DNA of 64,000 nt, taken from the NCBI GenBank assembly GCA_020205615.1, contig JAINUW010000530.1:1-64000 (forward strand), read 5' to 3'. Each line of letters starts with the position of its first letter. Position 1 is the stretch's first letter. This stretch comes from Panax quinquefolius (taxonomy: Eukaryota; Streptophyta; Magnoliopsida; Apiales; Araliaceae). Below the pieces are notes generated by a model, which was not told where the DNA came from, did not search any database, and saw only the letters and a program-made list of their open reading frames with translations. Shown piece by piece: positions 36,126 to 46,923 of this stretch. The position numbers were made by a program, and so were the translations under genes.

Positions 36126-36138
36126 TGAGTATCAAAGC
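36126..36138 (+). other. Decayed PBS (plus element)
   Basis: TGAGTATCAAAGC, a disturbed form of TGGTATCAGAGC, seven bases after the LTR end. Confidence 0.65.
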
Positions 36139-36364
36139 ATTGGGTTATAAAACTTAAGGGGGGTAGAACCTTAGGCTAATAACATCATTAGGAAAGGAAG
36201 AGTCCGAAGAAAGTTAACTCGAGTCAAATGAGTTAATAAGGTATTAGGGAAACTCAGTACCAAAATATTTAAAAGATGGAAAGTAATCCTAAATGGATTA
36301 AATGTGATTTGTGCTTATATTATTATGTATTATGTACTAATCAATTTGTTATGTGTTATTGTAG

Positions 36365-37021
36365 ATGTCGGTCGATAGCTTGATGTATAGGGATATACAT
36401 GTGATCAGCGAGGAGTCCGTGAACCGAGTTGAGCCGGTACTTGTGCCTATAGCAGACATACCTGTAGTGATTCTAGAAGAGTCAGAGCCCGAGGAATATT
36501 ACTCAGAGGAGGACTAGTCTGAGGAGACCATGGGACTAACATCATATTTGAATATGATGATAGATGTGGAGGATGACATGGAGGTGACATCGATTAATAC
36601 GGTGATGCCTGCCCTAGAGTCAACACCTACAGAGACTATGAGGGCAATGTACTCTCGGTGCTGACCGTAGTAACATGAAATCTGCATAATATGGTGCAAA
36701 GATTGAATGTAGAGATCGATGATCTCTATGGGGCGAAGGAGTCTGCAGAGTCAGACTATGAGATAGAGCATGATGAGAAAGTGCTCATGACTGACAAGGC
36801 TAGAGACTAAGAATGAGGTCGTAGAACTTCGTAAGAAACTGGCTGAAAAAGACCAGAAGATACCACGAATGTCATATATAAATGACAGTGCACACGAGGA
36901 TATCAAGCTTAAGATAGCTTGTTATTCTATTGAGTCGAGACATACTCGACATACTATAAGTCGAGATATTGTGTCGATTCTAGCAAACGAGAAGCATGAG
37001 AATGCTGTTAGGCAGTATTAG
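36365..37021 (+). pseudogene. Extra ORF upstream of gag, Gypsy leader (plus element)
   Basis: ATG at 36365 with a proper start region: MSVDSLMYRDIHVISEE, then an acidic run to a TAG at 36515-36517. The frame stays readable (SEETMGLTS...) to a second stop near 36662. Later parts carry 'EIEHDEKVLMTDK', 'ELRKKLAEKDQKIPRMSYI' and 'HTISRDIV', ending with TAG at 37019-37021, 298 bases before the gag ATG. Total span 219 codons. It matches the ORFs at 8133 and 26690 mainly at the first 20 residues, the HDE.VL / KI.RMSYI block and the C-terminal HTIS.DI....A block. The charged middle has heptad-like L/V spacing. I recognise no known domain. Stops and a frameshift make it non-functional in this copy. 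Confidence 0.7.
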
Positions 37022-37318
37022 AAGTAGTATGGTACATACTTTTGTGTAGTGACGTAAAACCCTCTTTTGTATAATTAAAGGGTGGTCTTTTTGTAAATCC
37101 CAATTTTTGTGAAAGTCAATCGCGGGATATATATGTAATAGCTTTTGGGTTATGGAAAGAAACTTGTAAATAGTTCTGATCTATAAAGAAGCACTTTAAT
37201 ATAAGGAAGTTTTTATTTTAATTTGCTTTGTTGTGTATAAGTTATTGTTCAGTTATTTAACGACTAATAACGAAGTAAGAAAATAAGTAATAATGAAACT
37301 TTATTTATTTAATCGTAA

Positions 37319-38400
37319 ATGCCGCCAAGAACAAGACAACGTAACCAAGAGGCGTAATCACATAATGATAATGGGGGGGGTCCTAATAACCCAATGCAAG
37401 ATTTCGTTAAATTAATTCAGAAGCATTTAACCAAGCTTGGGGTAGAGCACCTTAGGACCTAGGTAGTAGTCTTAACGACTACCTTTAAAGAATTTAAGAG
37501 TGTAGGTCCACCGAATTTAATGGAATGATGGACCCAATGGAGGCCCAGACATGGTTCAAGGAAATAGAGAAGGCGTTTGTTATTACAAACGTATCTAAGG
37601 TGCAAAAGACTTCTTTTGCGACCTATATGATGAAGGGGGAAGCCAACTACTGGTGGGAGGCTCACTGTGGGGGCCGATTTGGAGAAGTCATTACATGGGA
37701 ACAGTTTAAGAAGGTATTCTTCGAGAACTACTTCCCTACTAGCATGCAAGGGAGGATGGAGATTAAGTTCCTCGAACTTAAACAGGGAGACATGACTTTT
37801 CCCCAATACGCGGCCAAATTCAATGAATTGGCAAGGTTCGCTCCACGCCAAGTTGACACGGAAGAGAGGAAGGCTCGTAGGTTTGAGCAGGGCCTAAAAC
37901 CCTGGCTCTATAGTAGGATATCAGTTTTTCAGAGTGCTTCCTACGGGACCATTCTGGAAAAGGCGATAATAGTAGAGGGTGGTAGAGAGGCGTTGACCCA
38001 ATACCACAAGGATAGAAAGAATAAGAGTAAAGGAGAGGGAGGAAAAAAGGCAGAGGTTGCTAGTGGTAGTGGCAATATGCCTAAGAGGAGGAATTTTAAC
38101 CCTGGTAATACATGGGCAAAATAAGGGGGTCCTAAACGTAGGATGGAAGCATGCAAGACATGCGGTAAGACTCATCTAGGAGTCTGTTTGAAGGGGAAGA
38201 CTGGTTGTTATAACTATGGGCAGGAGGGTCACATATCTCCCAACTGTCCTAATCCTAAGAAAAGTCGGGGATGTTTTGTTTGTGGGTCGGTGGACCACAT
38301 TGCTAGAAATTGCTCGAAGAAAGGGGCGGAGGGTAATAATGGTTCTGGTAGTGGAAATTTGGTCATTACTGGACCAACACCATCATTGGGTAGACCCTCA
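37319..38400 (+). pseudogene. gag: gag (plus element), stops in frame
   Basis: N-terminus MPPRTRQRNQE at 37319, with early stops and a G8 run (37373-37380). An open frame of 199 codons (37525-38124) carries the capsid region: 'WFKEIEKAF', 'ANYWWEA', 'FFENYFPTSMQGRM', 'FPQYAAKFNELARFAP'. A TAA at 38122-38124 interrupts it, and the same frame resumes at once, leading to the nucleocapsid: CKTCGKTHLGVC, then CYNYGQEGHISPNC, then CFVCGSVDHIARNC. The second zinc knuckle is canonical CCHC; in the first, Tyr replaces the second Cys. Gag assembles the virus-like particle and packages RNA. Fused in frame to protease in this family. Not functional as written. Confidence 0.85.
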
Positions 38401-38940
38401 GCCCGAACGTTTAATATGACCGTCCAAGATGCAGTTGCATCAACGGATGTAGTAGCAGGTATCATTTTAGTCAACGAAATAAATGCTTACGTGTTATTTG
38501 ACTAAAAGTTACTTGTTCTTTTATAGCATGTGGATTTGCTCAGCAATTGGGATTAAATACTGAAAAATTAGAAATACCTTTAGACGTTAAGGTATCAAAC
38601 GAGGGGATAATTCCCATTGAACACATTCAAAGGAATTATTTCATAGATATCAAGGGTAACATGTTATCGGTAGATCTTTTACCGATAAGGTTAAGGGAAT
38701 TCGACGTAATTCTTGGTATGGATTGGTTAATTAACCATAGAGCGATAATAGACTGTTATAAAAAGAGTGTAAACCTAAGGTTTTCTAAAAAACCTGAGGT
38801 GGTGTTTTATGGAAATAAATCACTGGGACGTTCTTGTTGTCTAACCATGACACAAGCTAGGAAGATGTTGAAGAAGGGGTGTAAGGGTTATCTGTGTCAT
38901 GTGGTGGATACCCAAAGAGTGGGAGAATCATTGGAACAGA
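38401..38940 (+). pseudogene. pol: Aspartic protease (plus element), active site scrambled
   Basis: Follows gag in the same frame up to 'NAYVLFD', which ends at a TAA (38503-38505). The expected next residues are the catalytic SGAT, seen intact in the minus element near 53100 (FDSGATCSF). Here eight bases (38503-38510) replace nine, and the frame shifts by one. The downstream frame (from 38511) resumes with TCSFIACGF and continues to '[12 protein letters not shown]', the second conserved protease block. Retropepsin would process Gag-Pol; this copy lacks its catalytic triad and a continuous frame. Confidence 0.85.
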
Positions 38941-40029
38941 TAGCGGTAGTTCTAGAATTTGCGGATGTGCTTACGAAAGAGTTACCTGGTATTCCGCCAG
39001 ATAGGGATGTAGAATTCGTGATTGATTTTTTGCCAGGTACGTCACCAGTTTCAAAGGCACCATATAGGATGACGCCAGTTGAGATGAAGGAGTTAATGGT
39101 TCAGTTGCAGGAACTGTTAGATAAGAAGTACATTTCTTCGTGGGGAGCACTGGTATTGTTTGTAAAGAAAAAAGATGGATCGTTACGACTTTGTATCGAC
39201 TATCGAGAGTGGAACAAGTTAACGATTAAGAATAAATACCCGTTGTCCAGGATCGATGATCTATTTGATCAGTTGAAAGGGGCAAAGTATTTTTCTAAGA
39301 TAGATTTGCGCACGGGGTATCATCAACTAAAAGTGAAGAAGGAAGATGTACCTAAGACGGCGTTCAGAACTCGTTATGGGTATTACAAGTTTTTGTTTAT
39401 GTCGTTTGGGTTAACAAATGCACCAGCCGTATTCATGGATATGATGAACAGAGTGTTCAAACAGTATTTGGACAAGTTCATTGTAGTGTTCATTGATGAT
39501 ATTCTAGTCTATTCTAATAAGCCAGAAGATCATGCTGAACATCTAAGAATATTGTTGGAAACAATACGGAGGGAGAAGTTGTATGCGAAATTCACTAAGT
39601 GTGAATTTTGGCTTGAACGAGTGCAACTTCTAGGACATGTTATAGACAAAGATGGCATATCCGTAGATCCAGTGAAGGTGGAAGCAGTGAATGAGTGGGA
39701 GAAACCGAAAATGCCAACCAAGGTTAAGAGTTTTCTGGGGTTAGCGGGATACTATAGAAGGTTCATTCAGGACTTTTCTAAATTAGCTACTCCGTTGATG
39801 AATCTGACAAGGAAGTCGGTGAAGTATGTATGGACAGAAAAGTGTGAGCATAGTTTTCAAGAACTAAAAAGGAGGTTGAGTGAGACACCTGTATTATCTT
39901 TGCCAGATGATACGGGGAATTATGTAGTTTATAGCGATGCTTCGCATAGAGGACTAGGTTGCGTGCTTATGCAACATGGCAAGGTCATTGCGTATGCGTC
40001 ACATCAGTTAAAGGATTATGAGAAGGTCT
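38941..40029 (+). pseudogene. pol: Reverse transcriptase and partial RNase H (plus element)
   Basis: Part of a 520-codon frame starting at 38547. RT blocks in order: '[16 protein letters not shown]', '[11 protein letters not shown]', '[15 protein letters not shown]', '[15 protein letters not shown]', 'MSFGLTNAP', then FIDD at 39489-39500 (residues 315-318), the catalytic box of Gypsy RT, then 'FLGHVI' and '[12 protein letters not shown]'. RNase H begins at about 39900 with '[15 protein letters not shown]' and ends in '[13 protein letters not shown]'. RT copies the genomic RNA and RNase H removes it. Tyr-Arg-Glu-Trp replaces the usual YREL. The domain is well kept but the frame then reads into the LTR of the minus element, so most of RNase H and all integrase are cut off. 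Confidence 0.92.
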
Positions 40030-41058
40030 GTAGCGCCCCCAAATCCGAGTATTTTCCAACCCGACAGATGGTGCTATATTGTACAACATTCATACATTCA
40101 TTCAATTGAAAAGTCTCAAAGAACGAACATAACTTCTATATATTTAACGTAATATTTACATTTCCCAGGTTCTACATGATACATATGATCATATAAGTTC
40201 TTAATTTTCATATTAACATTCAAGGTTAACTTATAATAAGTTCATAACTTTTATAAGTTCAAATGACTTAATACCAACTTATGTGGCTTAAGTTCATTGA
40301 TTACTCATTCTTCTTACTTTTTAACATCCATGATCCTTAATCCATACTTTACTTATCAAACTATCATGGTAGAGATAGAAGATATTGGAGAAGAAGTCTT
40401 ACTTTTGAATTCTTGATAAGGTAGCTTTCTTCTTCTTCTTACTTATAAGTGACTTATTCAAGATTATTCTCTCTAACACTTAAGCACTTTATAATCTTTG
40501 GATTATTTGAACAACTAACAAATGGCTTGTATGATGCCTCTTCTATTTATAGATTTTCCAAAGTTAGGGTAGTTTGGTCATTAAATCAACCCACCTCCTT
40601 AAGCCACCTCCCTTACTATTCATTACTTGGCTAGCACAACACTTATCTTTTGCTTGGCCATTACTCCTAAGTCTTGGTCATTACTTCTAACACTTGATCA
40701 CCACTCATTTAATTTGATTACCAAGTTAAACCATATTAACATGGTTTGCCCCATGGGTCAATTAATTCATTGGACTCTAGTTTGGGCTTGGACCAACTAA
40801 ATCTTTGGGCTTTTGCATTAATAAACACTAGTTGGTTCATTAATTAATAATTGGGCCTTAACATTTTATTCACTTGGACTTGTACCAATTCCAATCAATC
40901 TTTCCAAGTCCATTAACATTACTCAATACATATACATATAGTTTATGTATTATTTTCGTATCCTAATTCATATAGAATTTATATACTATATTTCATCCTT
41001 CATACAAACTCGTATAATACTTCATATCATACTTGTTCTCATTACTTTGTACAATACC
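40030..41058 (-). repeat. 3' LTR of minus chromovirus, distal part
   Basis: The plus strand reads TGTAGCGCCCCC (LTR end in reverse) at 40030. It continues at 49322. The joined LTR is about 1.43 kb, less than half the 3.27 kb of the solo LTR; the matching R-U5 middle is missing after about 40190. TATAAATAG promoter at 40544-40552 on the minus strand. Confidence 0.75.
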
Positions 41059-43456
41059 TGTGACGCCCCCAAAATTAGGTATACGTCACCCATCTTGGGT
41101 CGCCACTTACATGGTACATAAATTCAAATACAACTTACTAATATAACTGTCGTGTACAATACGACATAAACTGTGAGTTTGAATACAAATATTGTCTACT
41201 AGATATTATACAAACTCAAAAGGAGTCCTCATTACAACTATTATCACACTATTTCACGTAATAGTGAGGACTACTAATGCTATCCTCTCGGACCATTACT
41301 TCGTTCCCCGACTAGTCTCGACTATGTTCTCATTTCACAAGAGAACAAAGGAAAGAAAGGGTGAGCTCAACTAGTCCAAAGAAGAAATATTATGACTAAG
41401 ATAATGCAGAATAAATTATCATTTGCCTTCAACAAAGTGTTAAACCGATAAAATACAATAGACAACGGTTTAAGCTGCAATGAATAAGCAATCCATTAAA
41501 AGAGTCAAGTAGAGAATAAAGTCTACTATCTTTTAGGTTTTAAAAGGTTTTCATCAATTTTATCACGAGACTCAAATTTTAATAAATAAACCACCACATC
41601 TAATCATCCCCGCATACTGGCCAAGGATTTTCATCAAATTATCAATGGTCATGACTATACCGAATCACCCCCGGTCATAATCATACCAAAAACTATCCAT
41701 CATCGCATTACAGTGCCATCGAGGACTTTTTGTCACATCATTTATATCAAGTCATGATTATACCGAATGATCCTCGGTCATAATCATACTAAGTTCATCT
41801 ATGCACGTAAGCCAAAGATAACATAATATAACATGAGGATGATGACAATGACATAATAATTCAATAAAACAAGTTCAAGAATTATTTAATCCATGAATTA
41901 TTAACGCCCAAATTGTCAATATGATCTTTGTTTTCGTGAGAGTAAAATTCAAGAATGATCGGAAGAATATTTCCATGAAAAAGATCTTTGGATGAAACGC
42001 AAATATCAAGGATATTCTACTAATTTCATGAACTATAGAAGTTCAAGTTTTAACCAAATCGGGTATAATAAAGAATGGAATAACAAAAGAAATCACCATG
42101 CATGTGGTACTTCAGACAGACAAAGTTATTCCAATGAATAATAATAACGGAACCGTGTCGTGAAATTCACACCGCAAGCGTGATGTTCCAAAGAATAATA
42201 AAGATGGAACCGGATCCGGTGTAAAACACACAGATAGGATATTCCAATAGAATGATAAAGACGGAACCCGGTCAAGGTGTAAAACACATGATGTGATGTT
42301 CCAATGTAATAATAAAATGGAACCAGTCAAAGGTGTAAAACACACGCATGTGATGTTCCAATGAGAATAATAGAAGAATGTCACCAAGTATAGGTAAATC
42401 ACAGATACAAAGTTATTCCAACAGAATAATTAAGAATGGAATAACATAAGGATTTCACCAAGTATAGGGTATGCCATGATACATGAGGTTATGTATAGGT
42501 ACGCCTTTTTTTACAAAAGTTATTCCAATGTAATAATAATGAATGGAATAATGAAGTTCTCTTCAAGAAGAAAGAATAACACCCCTTACCGTAAAAAGAA
42601 CCTGAATATAGAAGTAGTGAAGTAGCGTAATACTCTTCTTCTTTCTATAATTTTCTCTATAGCTTCTCTCTATAATTTCTCTCTCTAGAGTTTCAATGAA
42701 TTCGTAAGAAAATAATGAAGGAATGAGCTTCTATTTATAGGAAAATGGAATGCATAGTAACTAATCCATGAACGGTCCAGATTGATTTACTTTAATCTGA
42801 CGGTCCATATTTAAAGAAAAATAAAATATAATATATTCTATTTATATAAAAATATTTTACTATGCAAACACTATGCAATACTATGCAAAACACTATGCAA
42901 CACTATGCATAATAAAATATAATATATTCTATTTATAGAATAACTTTAATAAAGTATTCTATTTTATATAAAAAGATGTTTCTGTTTTATTACATTAATA
43001 ATCTGAATAAAACAAAACGTCATTATCGCTTATAATAATTCATATTATTAATTGACAATAATGGAATCAAACCGAGTGACTTCTCACATAGGCATCAATA
43101 ATCAATACCGTGTGCTACTATGCAACCACACGACATCGTATTTTTTACTACCGAGTAGTTCAACAAAGATCAACCAGTAAAACTTCCGCCAAGTTATTTT
43201 AATAAAATATTTTTGTCGTTTTCTCAATCCGACAATAATTACATTATAGGGTCCACCAATGATTGAGCCGTTATACGAATATTCCCTGCTAAACCGAATA
43301 TTCCCCGACCAATCGAATATAATATAACCACTTGCATACTTTGCAAAATTTATAAATACTACCCACAACTATAATATTATCTCAAATTCACACCATAATA
43401 TTAAAAAATTATTTCGACCAAATTTAAATCTTTATTAATAAAATCAGGGTCTCACA
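41059..43456 (-). repeat. 3' LTR of LARD-like element
   Basis: Minus strand starts TGTGAGACCCTGATTT (43456) and ends GGGGGCGTCACA (41059); 2398 bases. Contains a 57-bp hairpin repeat array (42120-42440), a core promoter (TATAAATAG at 42732-42741, GA tract about 42676-42687) and short CACTATGCAA repeats near 42860-42910. Confidence 0.9.
42120..42440. repeat. 57-bp tandem hairpin repeats in LTR
   Basis: Units begin near 42125, 42182, 42238, 42296, 42352 and 42410. Most hold an inverted pair, such as GTTCCA with TGGAAC, or GTTATTCCA with TGGAATAAC, around an AATAATAAA-rich loop. Two frames on the minus strand here are by-products of the repeat. Confidence 0.75.
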
Positions 43457-43472
43457 ATCTCCCCTCCTTATG
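43457..43472 (-). other. PPT of LARD-like element
   Basis: The minus strand reads ATAAGGAGGGGAGAT immediately before the LTR start TGTGAGACC. Confidence 0.85.
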
Positions 43473-46400
43473 GAATTTCGCCCTCGAAATTAGGGTACGT
43501 ACCTGGTATGATAAAGAGATGAGGATACCTTGAATACCTTTATCGTTTAAAAATATTAAATTCATCTTTGAAATCTGCCAAAGCTATTCATTAACAATTC
43601 ATCTTTGCACTACAGGCTAAAGATATACAACTGTAAAACCAATAATGCTAAGACGCAGCTTAATAGTATCACGACCACGAATTATCCATGCACCACTGGC
43701 CAAGGATATTCGTGTTTTCAATCTGACCATGATTATACCGAATAATCCTTGGTCATAATCATACCAAGTCTATCAATGCACTACGGCCAAAGATGACTTT
43801 TACCACATCCAGGAATTAATATTTCATTGCTGAGACTCAGCTCAATAATTAATCCATATCATCGAATCATCCCTGCACTACAGGCCAAGGATATTCATTA
43901 GTATCACGACCACAAATTATCCATGCACTACGACCAAAGATAATTGTGTATTCATTAGTATCACACGACCACAAATTATCCATGCACTACTACCAAAGAT
44001 AATTGTGTATTCATTAGTATCACGACCACAAATTATCCATGCACTACTACCAAAGATAATTGTGTATTCATTAGTATCACGACCACAAATTATCCATGCA
44101 CTAACGCCAAAGATAATTGTGTATTCATTAAGTATCACGACCACGAATTATCCATGCATCGCTACCAAAGATAATCGTGTATTCATTAGTATCACGACCA
44201 CGAATTATCCATGCACTACTACCAAAGATAATCGGTATTCATTAGTATCACGACCACAAATTATCCATGCACTACTACCAAAGATAATTGTGTATTCATT
44301 AGTATCACGACCACAAATTATCCATGCACTACGGCCAAAGATAATTGTGTTTTCAATTACGGTTATGATTATACCCAACAATCCCTGGTCATAATCACAC
44401 CATGTCCATCTATGCTTCTGAGCCACGTAGATGACTTTCAACATAATATAAACATGAGGATAATGATATAAAGAATCAATCAAATGAGATAAAGGATAAA
44501 TATTAAACATTTATAATATAATTTATCCAGATTCAAGAATATCCCCATGTTATCAATCACTTAATAATCTCATAATCTAATAACATTAATATTATAACAA
44601 TATTTTAATCACTTCTTAAATTTATAAACAATTTATCTTAATTATTTACGCTTTACCATATAATGCATTTAATCATTCAAAATGCCATACTCATAAAATA
44701 TCATCACCAATTATCAAATCCTCATAAAAAATATGCATATACTCTATATAGGATTCTTTAGCCATAAAATCCTATTTTCAACTTTGTTACTTCACATAAC
44801 ATATTTAACTCATATGTTCAGAATTAAACTATTTTCATGAAAAATACCAAATTAGTCCCAAAAATATTTCTTTTCTGGGATTTAGCATAATATAGTCCCA
44901 TAATGAAAATATATTTTTCTCGGAATTTTTAAAATTCATTTACTATTTTTCAAAAATTAATTTCTAATTAATTCCTTAAGAAATTAGATACCTCAAGTTT
45001 AACTCCAAAAATTCCCAAATCTTGGCAGGACCTTACACATGTTAACATGAGCCTCCAGTTTAAATTTCATGGTCATCGGAGTTATAGAACTCCGGTTATA
45101 GCATTTTTCATCGGAAAAACCTAAATATTGAAATAGTCATAACTTGCTCATTTTAAGTCGAATGAGCTCATTTTGGACAGGATGTACTTTATACCATATA
45201 CTTTCATGTCCCAAAAGGCCAGAATTTTTTCTCATAATTTAAGTGGCCGAAACAGTCCCTTAAAGTTTCTGGGCAGTAGCATTTTCGAAATTTACAGCTT
45301 TGGCCTCCTTTGCTAAAATCAGTCCACACAAAAATCTACAACACCTTTTCTAGAAATTCCACTTGGATTAGTTAGGTAACTCATAGATCTAACTCTAGGA
45401 CTTGACCACGCTCAAAAATTCAAAATATAATAGGAGATATGGTCAATTGAATTTCATGTTACGTTTTTTCACCAAAATCGATTTTCAACTCTTTGTGATT
45501 TCTAAGAAACTTTCATGTTTTTTCACATAATAACCAACATAACTCATCATAACACTTACTAATACTTCATATACCCATGATTTTCATTAGTCCAATGCTT
45601 TTATTATGACTTTCATCATAATCCTCGTAAATGATCCTTTTAGTTGAAGAAATATTTGAGGGTTTAAGAAATGGTTTTTGTCTTGGGTCAATATAAAATT
45701 CGATTTTACGCTCTAAGTAGGCTAAGAAGTCTTCAAGAATACGCCAGGAAATTTATTAATAATAGAAATATCATTCAATACTGTGACTCTTATTCAAGAC
45801 TTGGATAGTACGTCACATTGATACCAACTGTGACTTCTATCCCTTAACCTAGATAGCACCTCACAATGATACCTATAAACTTGCCATCTTCATTCACGAT
45901 GTCGCCTGCAGAAAGTCTGGCTTCGGTGCATTCCACACAAGGAAGTTGACAACGAAAGGTTCGGGGCTCTTTACTTATGGCTTGATATCACAGTGATTAA
46001 CTTTAGGATTTGGTTACTTTGAATTCGTATAACAGGTTGGTTAGGAATATGAAAGCTAACAACCTTACAAAAAGAATAATGAGTAGTTAATCAATCGTTT
46101 TTAAAAATTACCTCAAAGGCAAGTATTTTCAAAGAGATAAGATCGACAGGTAACGTGAAAGTGTTTATTTGAAACAACAAGATTAATAAACAGTGGAGGT
46201 AACGAAGGTTTCTCCCAACGAAGTTTCAATAGATAAATCAAAGTCTAATTTCTCCGGAGTCAAATTTAAACGTTGAACGCATAAGCAAGAGAGATAAAAG
46301 AATGGGTAGAACCAGGGTATTCAATAAGGTATAGACTTCGCAAGAATTTATAATTAACTAACCGTGCTAACTTCGTTCGGGTTACCCACTTTTGAGAAGT

Positions 46401-46910
46401 CACGAAAAACGCTCTTCCCGAAACCACCGACTTTTGTTTTGTCCAGTATCCGCCTTTGGTGCCACTATCCCAAATTGGACTTGACTTTTGCACAACAAAA
46501 TTGAGCTAAATTACCTTCTCTTCTTGCAATTTCCACTTCTATTATCTTTGTCATGATTACCAATCAAGTGGTTACCATTCTTAACATGATAATTTCCCCA
46601 CGATGGTTATCATTGTTCGATAGCCGTTGCCACCAAAGATGATTATTATCGTATTGTTGGTCGTTACCTTTTGTTCGAAATTTGAATCAACACTCTCATG
46701 TGCTTCATTGCTTATCTCAAAGCATTTTCGGATATCATTCTCAAACACCGTCACAAAACAAGGGTTAATTAACATATCACATATTATCCCTATACTACGA
46801 ATCGACCAATTAAATACCAAATAAATTTAGGTAGGTCATACTAGCGAAGGAATTCCCCTCTCTCTCCCTCCTAGTTCTTATCTCACATCTCACCAGGATC
46901 ATATCCCTAA
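43473..46910 (-). mobile_element. Non-coding internal region of LARD-like element
   Basis: No retroviral domain on either strand. It holds a 57-bp tandem array (43901-44355) and, on each side, sequence resembling the LTR segment at 41580-41830 (ATTATACCGAAT and TGGTCATAATCATACCA repeats). The rest (44500-46910) is AT-rich unique sequence with short chance frames. Confidence 0.75.
43901..44355. repeat. 57-bp tandem repeat, eight copies
   Basis: Units start at 43901, 43958, 44017, 44074, 44132, 44189, 44245 and 44302, each beginning GTATCACGACCACAAATTAT. Copies differ by a few bases and 1-2 base indels. Open frames across it on both strands (43917-44510) arise because 57 is a multiple of three. 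Confidence 0.9.
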
Positions 46911-46921
46911 GCTCGATACCA
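46911..46921 (-). other. PBS of LARD-like element
   Basis: Minus strand TGGTATCGAGC, one base short of the iMet site (TGGTATCAGAGC), directly after the LTR end. Confidence 0.8.
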
Positions 46922-46923
46922 AC

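Larger units (their letters stand above)
32855..40029 (+). mobile_element. Plus-strand Tekay/Del-like Gypsy element, truncated
   Basis: 5' LTR (32855-36119), degenerate PBS, a leader with the extra ORF, gag, protease, RT and the start of RNase H. It is cut after a LKDYEK motif at 40029 by the LTR end of the minus-strand element. Integrase and the 3' LTR should lie beyond the window on the right if the nesting is simple. Confidence 0.9.

Noticed and set aside
42112..42402. Open frames with repeated C.FTP and YWNI peptides (also 47867-48245)
   Set aside because: By-product of the 57-bp hairpin repeats in the LTR pair; the two LTR copies do not keep the same frame.
43901..44355. Possible CRISPR array
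   Set aside because: Units are contiguous with no unique spacers, and the context is a plant retrotransposon.
43917..44510. Open frames of 75-129 codons on both strands with repeating peptide units
   Set aside because: They arise from the 57-bp tandem repeat, whose length is a multiple of three. Both strands stay open and there is no start context or homology.
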